DNA of 64,000 nt from Mauremys mutica (Eukaryota; Chordata; Testudines; Geoemydidae): assembly GCF_020497125.1 (NCBI RefSeq), contig NC_059075.1, forward strand, positions 108,229,222 to 108,293,221, given 5' to 3'. Shown in pieces: positions 11,655-24,894 of the stretch; position 1 is the stretch's first letter; each line of letters opens with the position of its first letter. A model generated the notes under the pieces. The model saw only the letters and a program-made list of their open reading frames with translations, ran no database searches and was not told the origin of the DNA. The position numbers and the translations under genes are program-made.

Positions 11655-11870
11655 TGTGCGCACACACAGGTAGACTCACACAAACATGCAAGTGCAACAC
11701 AGAGATGGGAACACAGCAAGTACAAAAGCACATGAAGCAATTTTACTTACATTAAAAACACACGTGTAGTTACACAGACATGCATTCACACCGAGCCTTA
11801 TGCACACAAACACGCACAATTCATAAAGAGAAGTACACATGCAAGAGCACCACCATATTCACATACACAA
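11655..11870. repeat. Degenerate CA-rich tract
   Basis: Interrupted CA/ACA units ('gcgcacacacagg', 'cacacaaacatgcaag', 'tacacagacatgcattcaca') recur for about 200 bp without a long perfect run. It looks like an old decayed microsatellite. A similar TG-rich region is at 42518-43200. Confidence 0.6.
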
Positions 11871-12813
11871 ATGATGTTGGAGGACAGCTTGAGCCTCTGT
11901 CACAATGGCCAGGGGTGTCTTTGTCCCCTCTCTAGTTGCTGAACTACAAAGAGGATGAATGAATCTATTGCTATCTTCAAACTAGCAGAAGTGGTTTTTT
12001 AGCTGCACAGGTCCTAGGTTCAATCCCACCCAAGGCAGTTGTCAGAGCAACATTGGTCTTAAAGGTGTGAGCCTACTGGAAAGCGTTTTGTGATCATTTG
12101 AGCTCACTAGGGGGAAGAGTCCAAAGCCAGCATGAATCTAACCATCTGCAGGCTGAAGTCAAGTGTTCCAAGATCCTAGCTGGCCATCCATTCACACAAA
12201 TGTAGTGAGTGAAGCCTGGATGTTACACACATCAGAACCACAAACAAATCTCACATAATTAAACATGCCACCTTCACTAGGCACGTGTTAAGCCCTTGCT
12301 CCCCACCATCATCATGTTTGTTTAAATGAATTTCATGCTCATGAAAAGTGCCAAACTGACAGCTTTAACATCCTCTATGGAGCAGCTGCAGTACACGCGT
12401 CTGCTCCTGCTCCACTAACATTCCTCCAGCCTGTTCTGGAGTGATCTCTTCGTGGGGGAGAAAGCTGTTCAATCTGTAGGACCATCCAGTCAGATATCAA
12501 GACAATGAAAGGATCTACAAAACAAATGGATGGACAATCTCCTAGTGAAAAGAAAGCCCCAGTATTTGCACCAGCAGGAAAGAAAAGGTTATAAGTGGAC
12601 TTGAAAAATACTGCCAGTATTAGATATGCTGTGAATATGTTGACCATATTCTGATCAGTTCACGGTAACATACAGCATATGTTAGATGCAGCAGATACAT
12701 TATCGGCCTGATTTGAGGTAATAAAAATGCATACATGTAAACAGATGTACGTTACATAGATTACCTCAATGGGATTTATTCATATTATTTTGAACACATT
12801 CAAATTACACTAG
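11871..12813. other. No gene seen
   Basis: A phrase resembling a Pol III B box ('aggttcaatccca', about 12016) has no matching A box, so no SINE is called. Nothing else is recognised. Confidence 0.35.
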
Positions 12814-12866
12814 GGATTGGCAAACTTGTTTTTCCTAAATCTGAACCCATTTGAACATCGTTGGAC

Positions 12867-12928
12867 TGATCCAAAGTCTGTGTAAGTCAAAAGCAAGATT
12901 CTCATTGACTTACGTAGGCTTTGGATCA
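12867..12928. repeat. 24-bp-arm palindrome, 'TGATCCAAAG' family
   Basis: Arms 12867-12890 and 12905-12928 are reverse complements with three mismatches (tgatccaaagtc.. / ..ggctttggatca), with a 14-nt loop. The right arm begins in 'cattgactta', the same centre seen in the other palindrome families. Adjacent sequence at 12814-12865 ('gcaaacttgtttttcctaa') also occurs near 57500. Confidence 0.65.
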
Positions 12929-13172
12929 CACCCTCTGAGATCAGTATTAAGACTAATATTTCAGTGTGGTTGGGTTTGCACTCCACTTGGAATACACTGT
13001 AGCTACCCCATCATGACACTATACTTACACCTTTGGATTACAGCGGAGCTGCAGCAAATTTGAATACAGAATAAACTGAGTAATTTTGGCACTGAATAAA
13101 TTCAGTAGAAAACGTTTCTGCTCCTCCACCTCTGCCGTGATTCCTACAAAGCACTTGGGAAAAAAAATCACT

Positions 13173-13440
13173 CAAGGGTTTGTCTACACTTAAGCTTCTA
13201 CAGCAGCACAGTTGCCGCTGTAGCAGTTCAGTATAGACACTACCTACATCCATAGGAGTAGTTATCCCATTGGCACAGGTAATCCACCTGCCCAAGACAC
13301 AGTAGCTAAAAATTGACAAAAGATTCTTCTGTCAATCTAGCACTGTGTACATGAGGGGTTAGGTCAGCATAGCCACATATCTCAGGGGTGTGGATTTTTC
13401 ACGCTCCGGAGACCCGTAGCTATGCCAATGTAAGTTCCCA
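13173..13440. mobile_element. MITE-like element of the 'GTCTACACT' group (approximate ends)
   Basis: The left end 'agggtttgtctacact' matches the ends at 15006 and 46435. Inside, 'tcaggggtgtggatttttca' is a phrase I associate with a common turtle MITE. The right end is worn and its boundary is a guess. No ORF. Confidence 0.45.
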
Positions 13441-13527
13441 GTGACTACGCAGCTGGTGTGTCAAGGTCATTTGCTTGCTATACTAATCTTAATCACTTCA
13501 TTGTTACTTTGGGCTCAGCCCAACCGT

Positions 13528-13665
13528 TTGTTGTATCCACTTGTTGTCTCATTATTTATTTGGACTGTAAATGGCAAGGGCCATTTTCTCATTGTGTGTG
13601 TGTACAATGATTAGTGTAATGGGACCCTGATCACTAACTGGGACCTCTGGATGTTACTTCAGGAC
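13528..13665 (+). repeat. MIR/CORE-SINE-type tail
   Basis: 'ttgttgtatccacttgttgt', 'ttggactgtaa', 'gtgtaatgggaccctgatca' and 'gggacctctgg' follow the same order as 58878-59020. The similarity between the two copies is visible by eye but weak. Confidence 0.55.
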
Positions 13666-13980
13666 AAATAGCACTAAATAGTCTTTGTGGAGAACTTATT
13701 TTAGTGTGTCCCTTAATGACATGCAGATCAGATATAGCCAAATTTCAGATTTAGCTGCAATTGAGTCAAGTGCATTTGGATTAAGGGCGGGGGTGAGTGG
13801 GAACGGACAGGCAAGACAAAACATTTATTAATGTAAAACATTAGCCAAAACTATATTCTACCCACTCACTCCCTCTAACTGATAAATGTGCTTACAACAA
13901 AATCCACTGTGTTAACTACACGTTAGTTACAAATTGTAAGAGAAGTAGCTTTGCTCTAATTACACTGTATATAAAGAGTG

Positions 13981-14096
13981 GATTTTCTAAAGCGCTTAGC
14001 ACTGGCCTAATTCTAGTCCTATTGAAGTGGATAGTAAAACTCCCATTGACTTCAGTGGGAGCAGAGTTAAGCCAATGAGGAGTGCTTTTGAAAATC
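13981..14096. repeat. 116-bp palindrome, 'GATTTTCTAAAGCGCT' family
   Basis: The left arm (gattttctaaagcgcttagc) pairs with the right arm (ggagtgcttttgaaaatc). The inner arms 'ggcctaattctagtccta' and 'gggagcagagttaagcca' also pair. The centre is 'cccattgacttcagtggg'. The whole element folds as one long imperfect hairpin. Confidence 0.7.
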
Positions 14097-15005
14097 CTAA
14101 ACAATAAGTTTTGTAAAAGATTGTGAATGTTAGTGTTAGTAAGAATAAATTGGTGCTCAAAATCATTTGTCCAGCTTTTACTGGCTGATTTAAGAGGCAG
14201 GGCCTAATCCATCTTTTCTTTCTATTTTAATAAAGATTTCATGTATCTGGTACTTCTCTACAAGACAGAGCCAAACTGATCAGACCTGATACCTCAAACT
14301 TTGGGGAAGTCTGGATCCAGAGCTGAAGTTCACAGCTCAAGCTCATGCTGGCACTGTATAAAATCTGTAAGCTCCGACTAGTTTTGTGACCCATTTTGAA
14401 CTCAAAAATTAGTCTGAGAGGCTCAACATCATCAACCTTCAATCAGTTCAGCCATCCTCAATTTCAGTGTCATCTACTTGAAGGTTATATACAGGGGTCC
14501 CTTTGTCCCTAAGTGAAAAGCAGCCTTCTCTGGGCAGACACTCCCATTGTTTGACTGTGTACAGGAACACTACCCACGAGTTTAAGGCAGGAAGTGAAGA
14601 ATACTGTATCCAGCTGAAATGGTGGCTTTTAAGTGAGTAGAATGTAAATATCCAAATGATATCTGATCAATACATTGGGATTTAAGCCCTACTCTTACCT
14701 GAATGTCCTGGAAACTTTAACCATCCCTCATGACCAGGATCTTTGTTTGCTATTTCATCTAAAAGATGTGACCTCCTGAAACACCATGATGGGACATTGG
14801 TTCACGCTAACTCAAAAGCAAGACTGATTCCTACTGAATCACCAGTTTCCTTCAGCTTTATCAGTTTTTAAAAGACCACTAATGAGTTTGGAAATGCTGA
14901 CAGTTGCTCTTCCAAGTCCATTGTTTGTTAAGCATGTCAGCTCTGATGTCTATCACAACCTATGTGTGATAGCAACCTTCGCTGAATTAAATAGTTCTTT
15001 TGCAC
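14097..15005. other. No gene seen
   Basis: Nothing is recognised apart from the phrase 'ggatccagagctgaagttca' near 14310, which could be an old repeat. Confidence 0.35.
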
Positions 15006-15284
15006 TAAGGTGACATGTCTACACTGCAAAAAACCCTTCAGCAGCACGTCTCGGAGCCCGAATCAATTGCCTGGGGTCACAGGGCTCAAGTCGTGGAACT
15101 AAAAATGGTTGTATAGACATTTTGGCTTGAACCCCCTCTGTGGGTTTCAGAGCCTGGGCTCCAGCTGCAGCTCCAGTCCCTATTAAGCTGTTTTTATTTC
15201 TGCAGCCTGATCCAGAGTCTGAAAGTCACTACTGTGGATTGTATTTTATTTTGCACTGTGTAGACATACCCTTAGAGCCTGCCT
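15006..15284. mobile_element. 279-bp MITE with inverted ends, 'GTCTACACTGCAAAA' group
   Basis: The left end 'aaggtgacatgtctacactg' and the reverse complement of the right end 'gtgtagacatacccttag' align with small gaps; both continue into 'caaaa'. Inside are fragments such as 'gagcctgggctccagctgca' typical of this non-autonomous group. There is no ORF and no clear target duplication. The 69-aa frame over it is not a gene. Confidence 0.65.
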
Positions 15285-15344
15285 GCATAACAAAACTGAG
15301 GTGGAAAAGAAAAAGAATTTCTACTAGTATATATTTTAAGATCG

Positions 15345-15605
15345 GATAAGGCAGTGGACTGGGATTCAGGAAACTGGGTTCTATTCCCAGTTCTACCAGT
15401 GACCTGTTGTATAACCTTGGGAAAGTCACTTCGCCTCTTTGTGCCTCAGTTTCCCCTCCCACTTTTTGTTAATCATCTATTTAGCTTGTAAGCTCTTGGA
15501 ATCAAGGACTGTCTCTTGCTATGTATTTGTACAGCACCTACTACTATGGGGCTGAGGTCTCTAGCTTTGCTACAAACATACAACTAATAAATTATAGCAA
15601 TAATA
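15345..15605 (+). repeat. Nearly complete MIR-type SINE
   Basis: In order: 'ctgggttctattcccagttc', 'cttgggaaagtcacttcgcc', 'tgtgcctcagtttcccc', then the tail 'agctcttggaatcaagga', 'tttgtacagcacctactact' and an AT-rich end. This is the most complete plus-strand copy and a good reference for the others. Confidence 0.85.
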
Positions 15606-17712
15606 GAAGTACTGGAAAAGGATAAAAGACCTATAAAGCACTAGCAACAGAAATAAGTATAGGTAGATGGCTCTGAACATCAGTGTGGAAGAGAGAGATG
15701 GAACCTTTAATATTTAGATCCTTGGTTCATATCTACAACAGATGATTAGCTCCTGAAAGTCAGTTTCATCTGATGGCTATTTGGTGACCTAATAAGCCCG
15801 TGATTTCAGTACTGCTTCCAGCAAACAAGTTCTCCCAGCGTCACACTTGGCATTAACTGCCCCTCTTATCAGCAAACTCACATTTTCAGGACTGATGGAT
15901 ACCTCTATGGAACTATGCAATCCTGGAGGTGCTCCCTCCAAGTTGAAGGTTGAGGCATGTTGGCAGAGCAATGCAGAGCTAGACCTGCTGCCGCTTGTAC
16001 TTTACCTGCTTTGTGAACCAGGGGAGGGCTTCAGTCTCCAGAGCTGTCGTTCTTTCCCCAGTACTGAAGAAAGAAACAGGGATAAAAAATGTTAGGACTA
16101 TGAATCTATAACTGCTCTGTTGCCTGTGTTGTTAATGACTAACATCTGGGTGCAATGACTGTAAGAGAGAAACTATTTCTTAGTGTACACAGAGCAAAGG
16201 AAAACCCTTAAGCAAACATACCAGCAGAACAATTAGATGGTTAATCATAACTCTGTCTATGGGATGTTTTCTTCATTTTTCCCTTCAAAGGGACAGCGGT
16301 TAATAAACAGTGTTGTCTCTTCTGGAGAAATGAGTCACCCTCCTGCCCATTGGGGTTACCCTCACACTGTTGTGGCTGCTATTCAGACCATGTAGGGTTT
16401 ATATTCTCCAAGCAACTCTTCTATTTCAGTTTGTGGTGTTCAAAGGCAGGAGTTACAAGGCCATGTTATATAGCTTCCACCTTCAGAATGTTCATTAAGG
16501 CTTCCGTTTTCAATCCCAACATCGCGAGTGCTTCCAAACTCAAACTAAAGGCTGGCCTCGAAATATTTCTGTAGAACATGGGAAGAAGAGCCCCTAGATG
16601 GGTCAAGGACTTGTGATGGGATAATTTTGGCTTGTTGGTCTGACTCTGCTACAGAGTGGTAGTTGATTGAGAGCCACTGGCATCTGATAGACGTTTGGGC
16701 AGTCAGCATGTGAAACGAGTGGATAGCACTCCCATTACCAGTCAGCCCCGCCAGGGCCATGTTTGTGCTTGATAACAGAGTGGACTTGCATTGTACTGTA
16801 AAGGTAGCTATCAAGGGACCTCCTCAAGGAAAGAGTTCCCCCACCTGATCCTGGCTAGCCCTAAAGTCTGATGGCTGAACCAACCTGGGCAGTTATAGCT
16901 ACCAGGCAAGGGGCACAGAGTGAGAAGTTGAAGTACTCAGGCTATGAAGGGGTTCATATACGAACACTGTCACCTATGGGGAACACTCACAGCTAGCACT
17001 GATAACAGAGAATGGGTGCATCAGCTCTCCTTCCTTTCATAAGGAGCAAACGAGGAGCTATGTTCTATCCCTGTTGCAGCCTCTGTCTCGAGGAAAGACA
17101 GATTTTAGGAGTTCACTCCAACAAACCCAGGGCGGTTGTACAAAATCAATGCCATCCCAGTTGGCACCACTGTTGCCCATCTTAGCTCAGAGGTCAAGGA
17201 TGAAGGAAAGAGACTGGACTCCCCTCTCCCTTCCCACAATGCAGAGAAACTCACAATGCTACTGTCCATGTGCCATCATTAAAGGGGACTTCACTCTCCA
17301 GCACTGTTATATCTGCAGTTTGCACCAGCACCCTATTCACTGGAAACATCGTGTCAGGAGATGGGACAGGCAAGGAGTGTGTGTAGGGCATGGGCCCTGA
17401 TTAAGACATTTTCTTTTTCTTTTACAGTACCTCTGCTCCACCCTCTTGCACGTAAACTGGCTATACCTAAGTAATCCTACCACATGTGGTCATTGCCTGA
17501 ACCCAAATCCACTACTCCTCTATGACAATCCACTTCAGACATAGTAGATTGCTCCCTGTTGTGAGCAAAGCTATTCACAGAAACCACTGCACTGTGTCTG
17601 GATAAGATACACCTAATGCACTTCCCTTCAACTTGCTCACTACCCTGTTCCTGTATCACCTGCACCCAGGTGCTCTTTTCCCACTTAAGTCACTCGGGAT
17701 GCTACAGACAAT
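15606..17712. other. No gene seen
   Basis: Two kilobases without a recognised repeat or exon. Frames of 74-108 aa (16350-16574, 16545-16814, 17074-17400) have no family resemblance and no supporting splice pattern that I can defend. Confidence 0.35.
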
Positions 17713-17798
17713 GGGTCAGGTTCTCCACAGGGATATATCAGCATGGCTCTATCAAAGAAACCCATAAGCCAATTTACGCCAGCTGAGGATCTGGCCTG
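17713..17798. repeat. Palindromic repeat, 'CAGCTGGTGTAAAT' family
   Basis: The right half is well kept ('aatttacgccagctgagg', then 'atctggcct'). The left half is decayed to 'gggtcaggttctccacaggg'. Confidence 0.55.
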
Positions 17799-18464
17799 AT
17801 ATTCAGACTGCGTCATGCCGGTCCTGATGATCAACACCAACAATATACAACATTTTGAAATTCCTACTGAGTCCCCTACTGGTCTCTATACCAAGATCTC
17901 TAATCCCTGATGAATTGCTGTTGGATGTTTGGCTGTCTAGCTGCTCCTAGGACAGAGTGGGGATGATAACACTTGTTTCCTCTGCAGCTCTAAGTTTCCT
18001 AGCAGGGTTTTTCTCTCTCACACAGAGCTCTGGGTCGGATGGAGCAGCCACAGAAGCCTTGGCTTCACTCCGCTGGGCCCCTGTTCATTTCCTGAACACT
18101 TCTGAGGCATCCCATTCATGGCCAAACTTGGGCTGAGATCCCAGCTGATATTTTAGCTTTTGCCTCAATATATTTAAAACGTCAGGGGCTATAAATAATT
18201 CTGACATGGGCCCCACCTTCATTTCAGAACATTTGCTTGTATACAGAGAGATATCTATATCATATATGGAGGGTTTTCCATACAACTGTCAAGGAGAATG
18301 CCAAGTCCTGGTAACACTGGCTGATCCTTGGTAAGGACTGGAGATACCCAATTGGTTTGCTAGCTCTTAACATAATGATATTCATATTTCATAGTTAACA
18401 AGATACATATGAGGTGGTGTATGCCACCCGGCTGTGCTCTATGGGATGTTTACAAGGCAAAGAA

Positions 18465-18600
18465 CGTATGATTTACCATACCAGATAAGACCAATGATCC
18501 ATCTAGTATCCCATCTCAGAGTGACCAGCTCCTTCAGAAGATACAAAAAGCCCTGCAGTGGGCAGCCGTGAGAATTGGGGTGGGGGGAAATACCTTTATT
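18465..18600. repeat. Interspersed repeat 'CCATACCAGATAAGACCAATG'
   Basis: It shares 'ccatac...agac...atctagt..catc' with 58425-58545 in the same orientation. I recognise the phrase from many turtle and bird sequences but cannot name the family. Both copies are worn. Confidence 0.5.
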
Positions 18601-18633
18601 AGGGATAGGATTTCTCAGTTAGTGGCTAGTTTA

Positions 18634-18767
18634 TGACCCTAATTCCACAAAGCACTTCAGCACATGCTTAACTTTAAGCACATGAATAGTCTCATTGATG
18701 TCAATGGGGGCCACTCACATGCTTGAAGTTGAGCAGGTCTTTAAGTGCTTTGCTGGATCAGGGCCTA
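18634..18767. repeat. 134-bp palindrome, 'CACATGCTTAACTTTAAGCA' family (best copy)
   Basis: It folds end to end: 'aaagcacttcagcacatgct' against 'ctttaagtgctttg', and 'taactttaagcacatg' against 'catgcttgaagttgagca'. The centre is 'ctcattgatgtcaatggggg', again the shared self-complementary core. The outer ends are 'gaccctaatt' and 'gatcagggcc'. Confidence 0.75.
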
Positions 18768-20137
18768 TATCCCTTCCAAAACAGTTGATTTTTGGAGAGT
18801 TGCTTCTCTGGGCAGTCTCCCTCATAGGGGCATCTTCCCCTTACATTTCTTCCCTGTGTGCTCCCCCACAGCAGAGTCACATTTTTTTTCCTTGGGAGAC
18901 ACCCAACCTCATGCTTATTTAATCACCTCGTCTCCTCCATTATGTGCACTTTCCTCAAGACATGTGACAACTGGTGCACACATCAATATGCCCCACACAC
19001 CTGTATGCAGGCCCCTATGGGACACAGTCCCCCTCCCCTATCACCGAGCCTGTAGAGCTCCCTCCTTGCTACATGCATTCCCTCTCCCAGGCTTGGGGGT
19101 GAAGGAGAGAGGAGGATTCTCCACTGGAAAGAAGTGAAGGAAGACAGCTCCTGGGGAGGAGGGCAGTGTGGTCTGAAGGATGGGGCAGAGGGTGGCCATG
19201 GACCAATTCCTTTACTTTTCTGTCCCAGTTTCCCCTCCTACCAGAAAAGGGTCTTTTGAGGATCATTAACATCTTTGGAGGACTACGCAAGGACCAGTCA
19301 TCATGCTGGCAGGAGACCACAAAAGTCCTCCTTTGAGGGTCTGATTCTCTCGGTCACCAGGTTGATGCTGGGTGCAGCGCCATTATCTTTAATGGAGCGA
19401 TTCCAGATTCACCACAGTATACGTGAGATTACAGCCAGGCCTGTCTTACCTGGCATGTTTCTCAGATACACATACTGAGTCCAACCATGTGCTGGGGCAA
19501 CAGGGACTCCACTAATTGGACACCTCAGAGCCCCTGAAAACTACAGCTCAGAGAGACTAATCTGGTAAAGATGGTGGGATTGGCTCCCACATGAAGGTCA
19601 CCAAATGGGGAAAAGAAATGTGCCGTATGTGGGAGTGACTTCCAGCAAACAAACTTAACACCGCTATTTCTGAACCAAGCACATCATCAGCATCATCTCT
19701 AATACCACCCTATTCGGTCAGCCAGATGGCAATCTGAGAAGCAAGCACTCTCCTGGCAAGTCCTTCCGAGTGCAGACAAGGCTTTAGAGCTGTGCTGGCA
19801 AACCTTCCTAATGGAGATGCAACTTACACTGGCAAAAGAGCACTTTTGCTGTTATAGCTTATCCCAGTTCCTTCAACAAAATAAGCAATACTTGCCAAAG
19901 AACCCTTTTGTTGGTATAAGCGTGCCTCCACTTTTTCCCCTGCACTCCTACCAGACGCAGCTATGAAACAAAAGACCAGATAGAGTAGACTAGATCTAAG
20001 GTCCCTGGCTGAGCTTGGAACTCCATCCTCTTCGATGCACTGTACATGCTTGCTTGCATGTTGCCCAACATGCCTGGCTCATAAAGGCAAAACTCACGAT
20101 GGGGAGAAGCCAAGTTCAGACTTCAGGAAGAACAGTT
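18768..20137. other. No gene seen; possible MITE remnant near 19.8 kb
   Basis: A pyrimidine-rich part at 18.8-19.1 kb yields a 130-aa frame that is low-complexity and unlikely to be a gene. The part at 19780-19935 ('ctggcaaaagagcacttttg') may be a decayed MITE. Confidence 0.35.
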
Positions 20138-20372
20138 GGGGAGTTTAGAGCACTAACCTAGAACTCAGGGAAAAAAGTCTAGGTTCTATTCCCAACTCTG
20201 CCACAAATTTTTCATGCAAATTACTTAATCTCGGTGTTTCTGTAAAATGGGGATGATGATACTTCTTTCTCTGTCTGCCTTGTCTATTTGGATTGTAAGC
20301 TGTCCTGGGGAGCATGGGTCTGTAGGTACATACAGGGGCCAACGAGGTCCTGATTTGGGCTTTCAGACACAT
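20138..20372 (+). repeat. MIR-type SINE with tail
   Basis: 'aggttctattcccaactctg', 'tgtaaaatggggatgatgat', 'ttggattgtaagctgtcctg' and 'aggtcctgatttgggctt' occur in MIR order. Confidence 0.75.
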
Positions 20373-20664
20373 GGCACCAGATGTCACCCTAGATTATATA
20401 GCCATGCTAGCTGCAGATGCTAATTGTGATGCTGTTTGGCTGTAACTTGATTTAAGAGCTATTTCAAGTGCAGAAAGAGCCTGAGAACTTTAGGGCCACA
20501 AACCTTCAGTACCACCAATGCCAGTTGGTGGACATTCAATAATTATCTTCGGTCAGGGCAAATCAAATCTTCCACTGAAATCCCTCACACTCTTTTCCCT
20601 TTTCCTCTGCTCATTTCCTTTCCACCCTGTTCCTCTTTTCACTGCCAGTCTCCTTTTAATATAA

Positions 20665-20925
20665 AAATAATATTACAGTAGTGCCTAAAGGCCACTCTGG
20701 CCAGCTACAGCTCCATTGCGCCAGGCACTGTGTGAACACAAGAGACAGTCCATGCAGAAGAGACAGTCCTTGCCTCCAAAGAGGTTACAACTCAAACATG
20801 GAAACAGGACTGAAGTGGTTTGCCCACAGACATACAGCATGGTAGCAGAAGAGCCAGGCGTAGAACCCAGAGTTCCTGAAGCCTACACCCAGGTCTTATT
20901 CACTGAACCACATAGTCTCTTCCCT
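20665..20925 (-). repeat. MIR-type SINE
   Basis: Reverse order on the plus strand: 'cagtagtgcctaaaggcc', 'gccaggcactgtgtgaacac', 'agacagtccttgcctccaaa', 'agccaggcgtagaacccaga'. A short duplication ('agagacagtcc' twice) lies inside. The 85-aa frame here is the repeat. Confidence 0.8.
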
Positions 20926-23900
20926 GCTTGCTGTCCTCTCTCTCCACTCAGCTGTTACCTGACTGGCTCGTAGCCCTGCAGACACTCTGTCCCTGCGATG
21001 CCTCTTGGGCAGTTGTCAGGTCTGGCTAACTCTCTCTCCAGGGAACATGCTGTTCCCATTTGTGCCACTCCTCTTTGAACTATCAACCCTGATTTTCCAC
21101 TGAAGTAAATAATAGAATGAGATGTCCAGCTGGAATGGGGCTAGGTGCTGTCCTCTGGTAGACATCTCTTTCCCACTACCCAGCAGCTCTCAGACCTCCA
21201 GCATGTTCCTCCTCAGAGCCCCATTTCCTATGCTCTCTGCTTCCTAGCAGGGGAAAGGCACACACTCTTTGGTTCTTCCAGCAATGGAGTCTAGAGCCCC
21301 ACTCCTGACCCTTACTCCAGGCTCCCCAACAGCTCCATTGTGCTTCAAAGATAGGTGCAACCACTGGGAGATGGGGAACAGAGAAAGACAGGCCTGTCTC
21401 CTCACCCCCAATTTGTTCCTTCCCTGGGGCTGTCCCTCTGCTTTTTCCAACCAATCCTGCAGTGTTTGGTTAGTTAAAATGAAAAGGCTTCCCCCCTCGC
21501 TCCCCTAGAACATGCCTTCCTGTTGCTGCTCATCTCCACTTAATGCCTCCTGGACATTTTCTGTTTCTTCCCCGCTCTGCATCCCCTCCCCATCTGCCCT
21601 GGTTACCACTACTGCAGGTTCGAGCCTGCAGAAGAGAGGAAAGGCAGAAATACAGCACTGATTCCTCTCTCAGGAATTGAAGCACCAGGTTCCCTCAACC
21701 TGGGAAGAGAGAGAGAGAAAAAAACAGAACAGAGAAATGGGGTGGTGGGGGAGAAAGCAGGCACCTGCTGGGAAAGGCCATGCTGTAAGAATTCGCCTTT
21801 TTGCACCAGCTATTTGTCAGGCTACTTCACAGATACCAGTACTGGAAGCAAGTGTCTCCTGCACCTTGATTTATCTACGGCTCCCTCCCCTCACTAACAT
21901 ATGGGGCTGACATCCTTCAGTTCCAGGGCTTTGTACTGTAGACTAAGTCTCCCTTTACATAGGCGCTGCACAGCATACATGCCATGCAGCTGGGGGTCCC
22001 ATGTGAAAGGAGTTGGTGATTTCAGCTTAGACCCCCCCAAAAGCTTTACATTCAACATAGCTGGGCACAGCTGCTCCAGAGGCACCTAGGAAAGTTTGGA
22101 CTAGCATGTGGTCTGTGTTGCACAGCTTAGACCTAGACTATAATGGCTGCTTCTGGCCATACCACCCCCACCCACAACACAACTATGAATCCGTGTATGA
22201 TTGACATCAACGATGGTACACGATGGCAAAAGCTTGCATGGCAAGTGTCCAATGATACCTGCCTCACTACCCTCTGAAATGTCACAAGCAGAAAAGTGCA
22301 CCAATAAATACCAAAATGACAAACCCTTCCCTATCTCCCTTGGTAGATAGGCTAACAAAGTGTGGCTGATTACATTTTCCTTATTGTGAAGCTAGTTACC
22401 TGGAAACAAAAAGTCTTAAAACATGGTCTCAGCAAAACCAGGTGTTTTATCCAAGGAGTGGGTTCAGCAAAATCCTCTGCAGGAAGCCAAAAGGTTTATC
22501 AGGGTCTGTTCTCTTTACATAGAAGCTGGTTTTCATTAAAGAAGGAATTACCACCAGCTCTCTCCTCCCTCACCCTAGTAACACATCATCCCCATCTCTC
22601 TCACTGCCAGTTTGTTCTAATAAAAAGCAGAAATCATCTCTGAAAAACATCTTGTACAAAACCAGACCCTCCAAGCAGTCAAACCGATACATTAGCCAGC
22701 GTTTAGTCAGACACGTGCACGCACAAATCCCTTGCTAGTCTGTAAACAAGACAGACTGTTTTCTCGGCTGCTGGAGATGAATTTCATGCTGCTGTGGGGG
22801 AACCTTACTCTTCCGGGGTTTCGATGGCGGTGTGGGAGGTACTCGGGAAGGATAGATTTGCAAGGCTACACTCGGCTGCAACGGCACAGTCCTGCCACCT
22901 TCTATTCTGCAAACATTCTAGATGAACTCCAGCATCCTACACCCCCTTGGACCTGAGCTGCCTTCCATTATACCCATTTCATGCCAGTGTAACTCCACAT
23001 GCCATCCAACAGTGCCACACTGTTGTGAAACAAGCATAACAGAGTGATGGCACGTGACATTGCCTTGACTGCGGAGTTTTAAACAGGCTGAATGCTATTC
23101 AACACCTAATACATCACAGCTGTAAGAAGCTGGCAGGAAATAGTACCTATTACACTGAGAATTACAAAGGGGTTGAAGTGAGATGCAAGGAGATAATTCC
23201 ATTCTGGCCTCTTCAGGATAAATAGCAACAGGTGAACTCAAAAAGTCACAGGTTTGGTTCAAATAAGCATCCAACTGGTTGGATCCAAGGCTTTTGGGAA
23301 CCCCAAGGTAGATCTAGTGCTTTGCCTCCCACATAGATCTCCTTGCCACAATTTAAGCCTCTATGGGATTGTAAAAACCTTGAGAATACCAAGAGGATCT
23401 CTTCGTTTTTCCCATCCTTACAACCATTCTGAGATTTTACAGCCAGACACCCAGGGTGGGTATAATTATAAGAGGCATTCAGCAGCACCTGCAAGCACAG
23501 ATTACAAAAACTAGATACAGATCTGGTACAATTCAGGATGCGTGGTGGTAAGTTTGTTGGGCAGGGAATGGCCTATAATAGATCAATAACATGGGAAGGC
23601 CCGTGAAAAAGGAGAGCAGTCATGAAAGCAGGTTGAAGGGACCGAATGAGCAATCATTAGACATCATGTGTGAGCAAACTGCACAGTGAGTGGCAGATGG
23701 TGGGGAAAGCCTGGCAGGGTTAGTGCTCCCTCCCCATCTGATCTGAGAGAATGGATAGGTATGATAGCCTGGATGGCAATGCCAACATAAGGCTATATTG
23801 GTTTTTCTCTCTGCACAGTAGTGGGTCGTGCTGCCTAGAAACAAGATGGAAAGTCAGATTATCTCAGCTGTGTGCTGCTATAAAATTAATGAGCAGACTT

Positions 23901-24894
23901 TTAGGGGGAGTTCTGCTTCTGATTCCTCAGGTGAGAGCCCAGGAGCCATTCCTTGTCCAAGGAAACCATCAGGTGAGAGAGGGTCCTAAACATTCCCCAC
24001 CAGATCCTCTCAGCATTGTGGTGGAGCAGAACACTGCAGGAAACCACAAAAGAGAGAATCCAGACTGGAGCCCCTCCCAAAAAAACTGTTCATGTCCCTG
24101 AACTAGAATAGGTAAATCGGATTCTCACTCTTCCTGCTCTAGATGTGGGGCTGCAAAACTGGATCTAGGAATCCAGGCCCGGGCTGCAAGCACCACAGCA
24201 CATTCTAGCCAGAATCAGAAACAGTGTGGGGGCTGCTAGGAGACAAAGGAGCAGGGATGGAGGTAGAGGGACCATGCGCATTTGGAGAATCTAGGCAGCA
24301 AGGCACAGAGGAGTGACAAGAGACCCACGTAGGGACCATTTCCCTCCAATCCTTTCCTCCTCCTCTGCCCACCCCCTGCTTCTAAACAAGGAGAGAGACA
24401 GTTTAGCTGCTCTGACCTGAACAAAGCCCTCTGTCCTGCAAACTGCCTTGCTTCCTGTGGGACAAGCATTGCAGCACTATGGAAAGGGCTTTTTCCCCCC
24501 TTCAGGCCCCCTGCTGCCTGCACACACAGGGAAACACGGAAAGATGGGGCCTTCCCTGCCTTTCATCTCTTAGCTTGTTTGTTTTCTTTGTTCTGGTTTT
24601 TAAAGCCTACTGGATGCCCAAACGGAAGGGGGTGGTTGGCTCTTTACAAGAAAGGGTGAAAAACAAGTGACACCAGTCCTTTAACAAGACCACAGCAGAG
24701 ACTCCCTTATGGCACACTCTGCAGGATTTAATAGAAAATGATCTTCCTAGGCATCTTTTGAACCTTCCTATCAAATGTAATTGAGAATTATATCGCTGCT
24801 ACCAAATTCTTTTTTTAATTGCCAGCAGAAAGGACCTACTTCCCCTGGGTTTTAGAATAATTTCTATAGAAGTACTGCTCATACTAAGCATCCA
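20926..24894. other. No gene seen in about 4 kb
   Basis: This is the longest stretch without a recognised repeat. A CpG-bearing patch at 22790-22890 ('ccggggtttcgatggcggtg', 'actcggctgcaacgg') stands out from its surroundings and could be regulatory, but no ORF is convincing. The rest is AT/GC-balanced unique-looking sequence. Confidence 0.35.

Noticed and set aside
11990..12035. A second tRNA-derived SINE ('aggttcaatccca')
   Set aside because: There is no A box at the right distance and no SINE body or tail.
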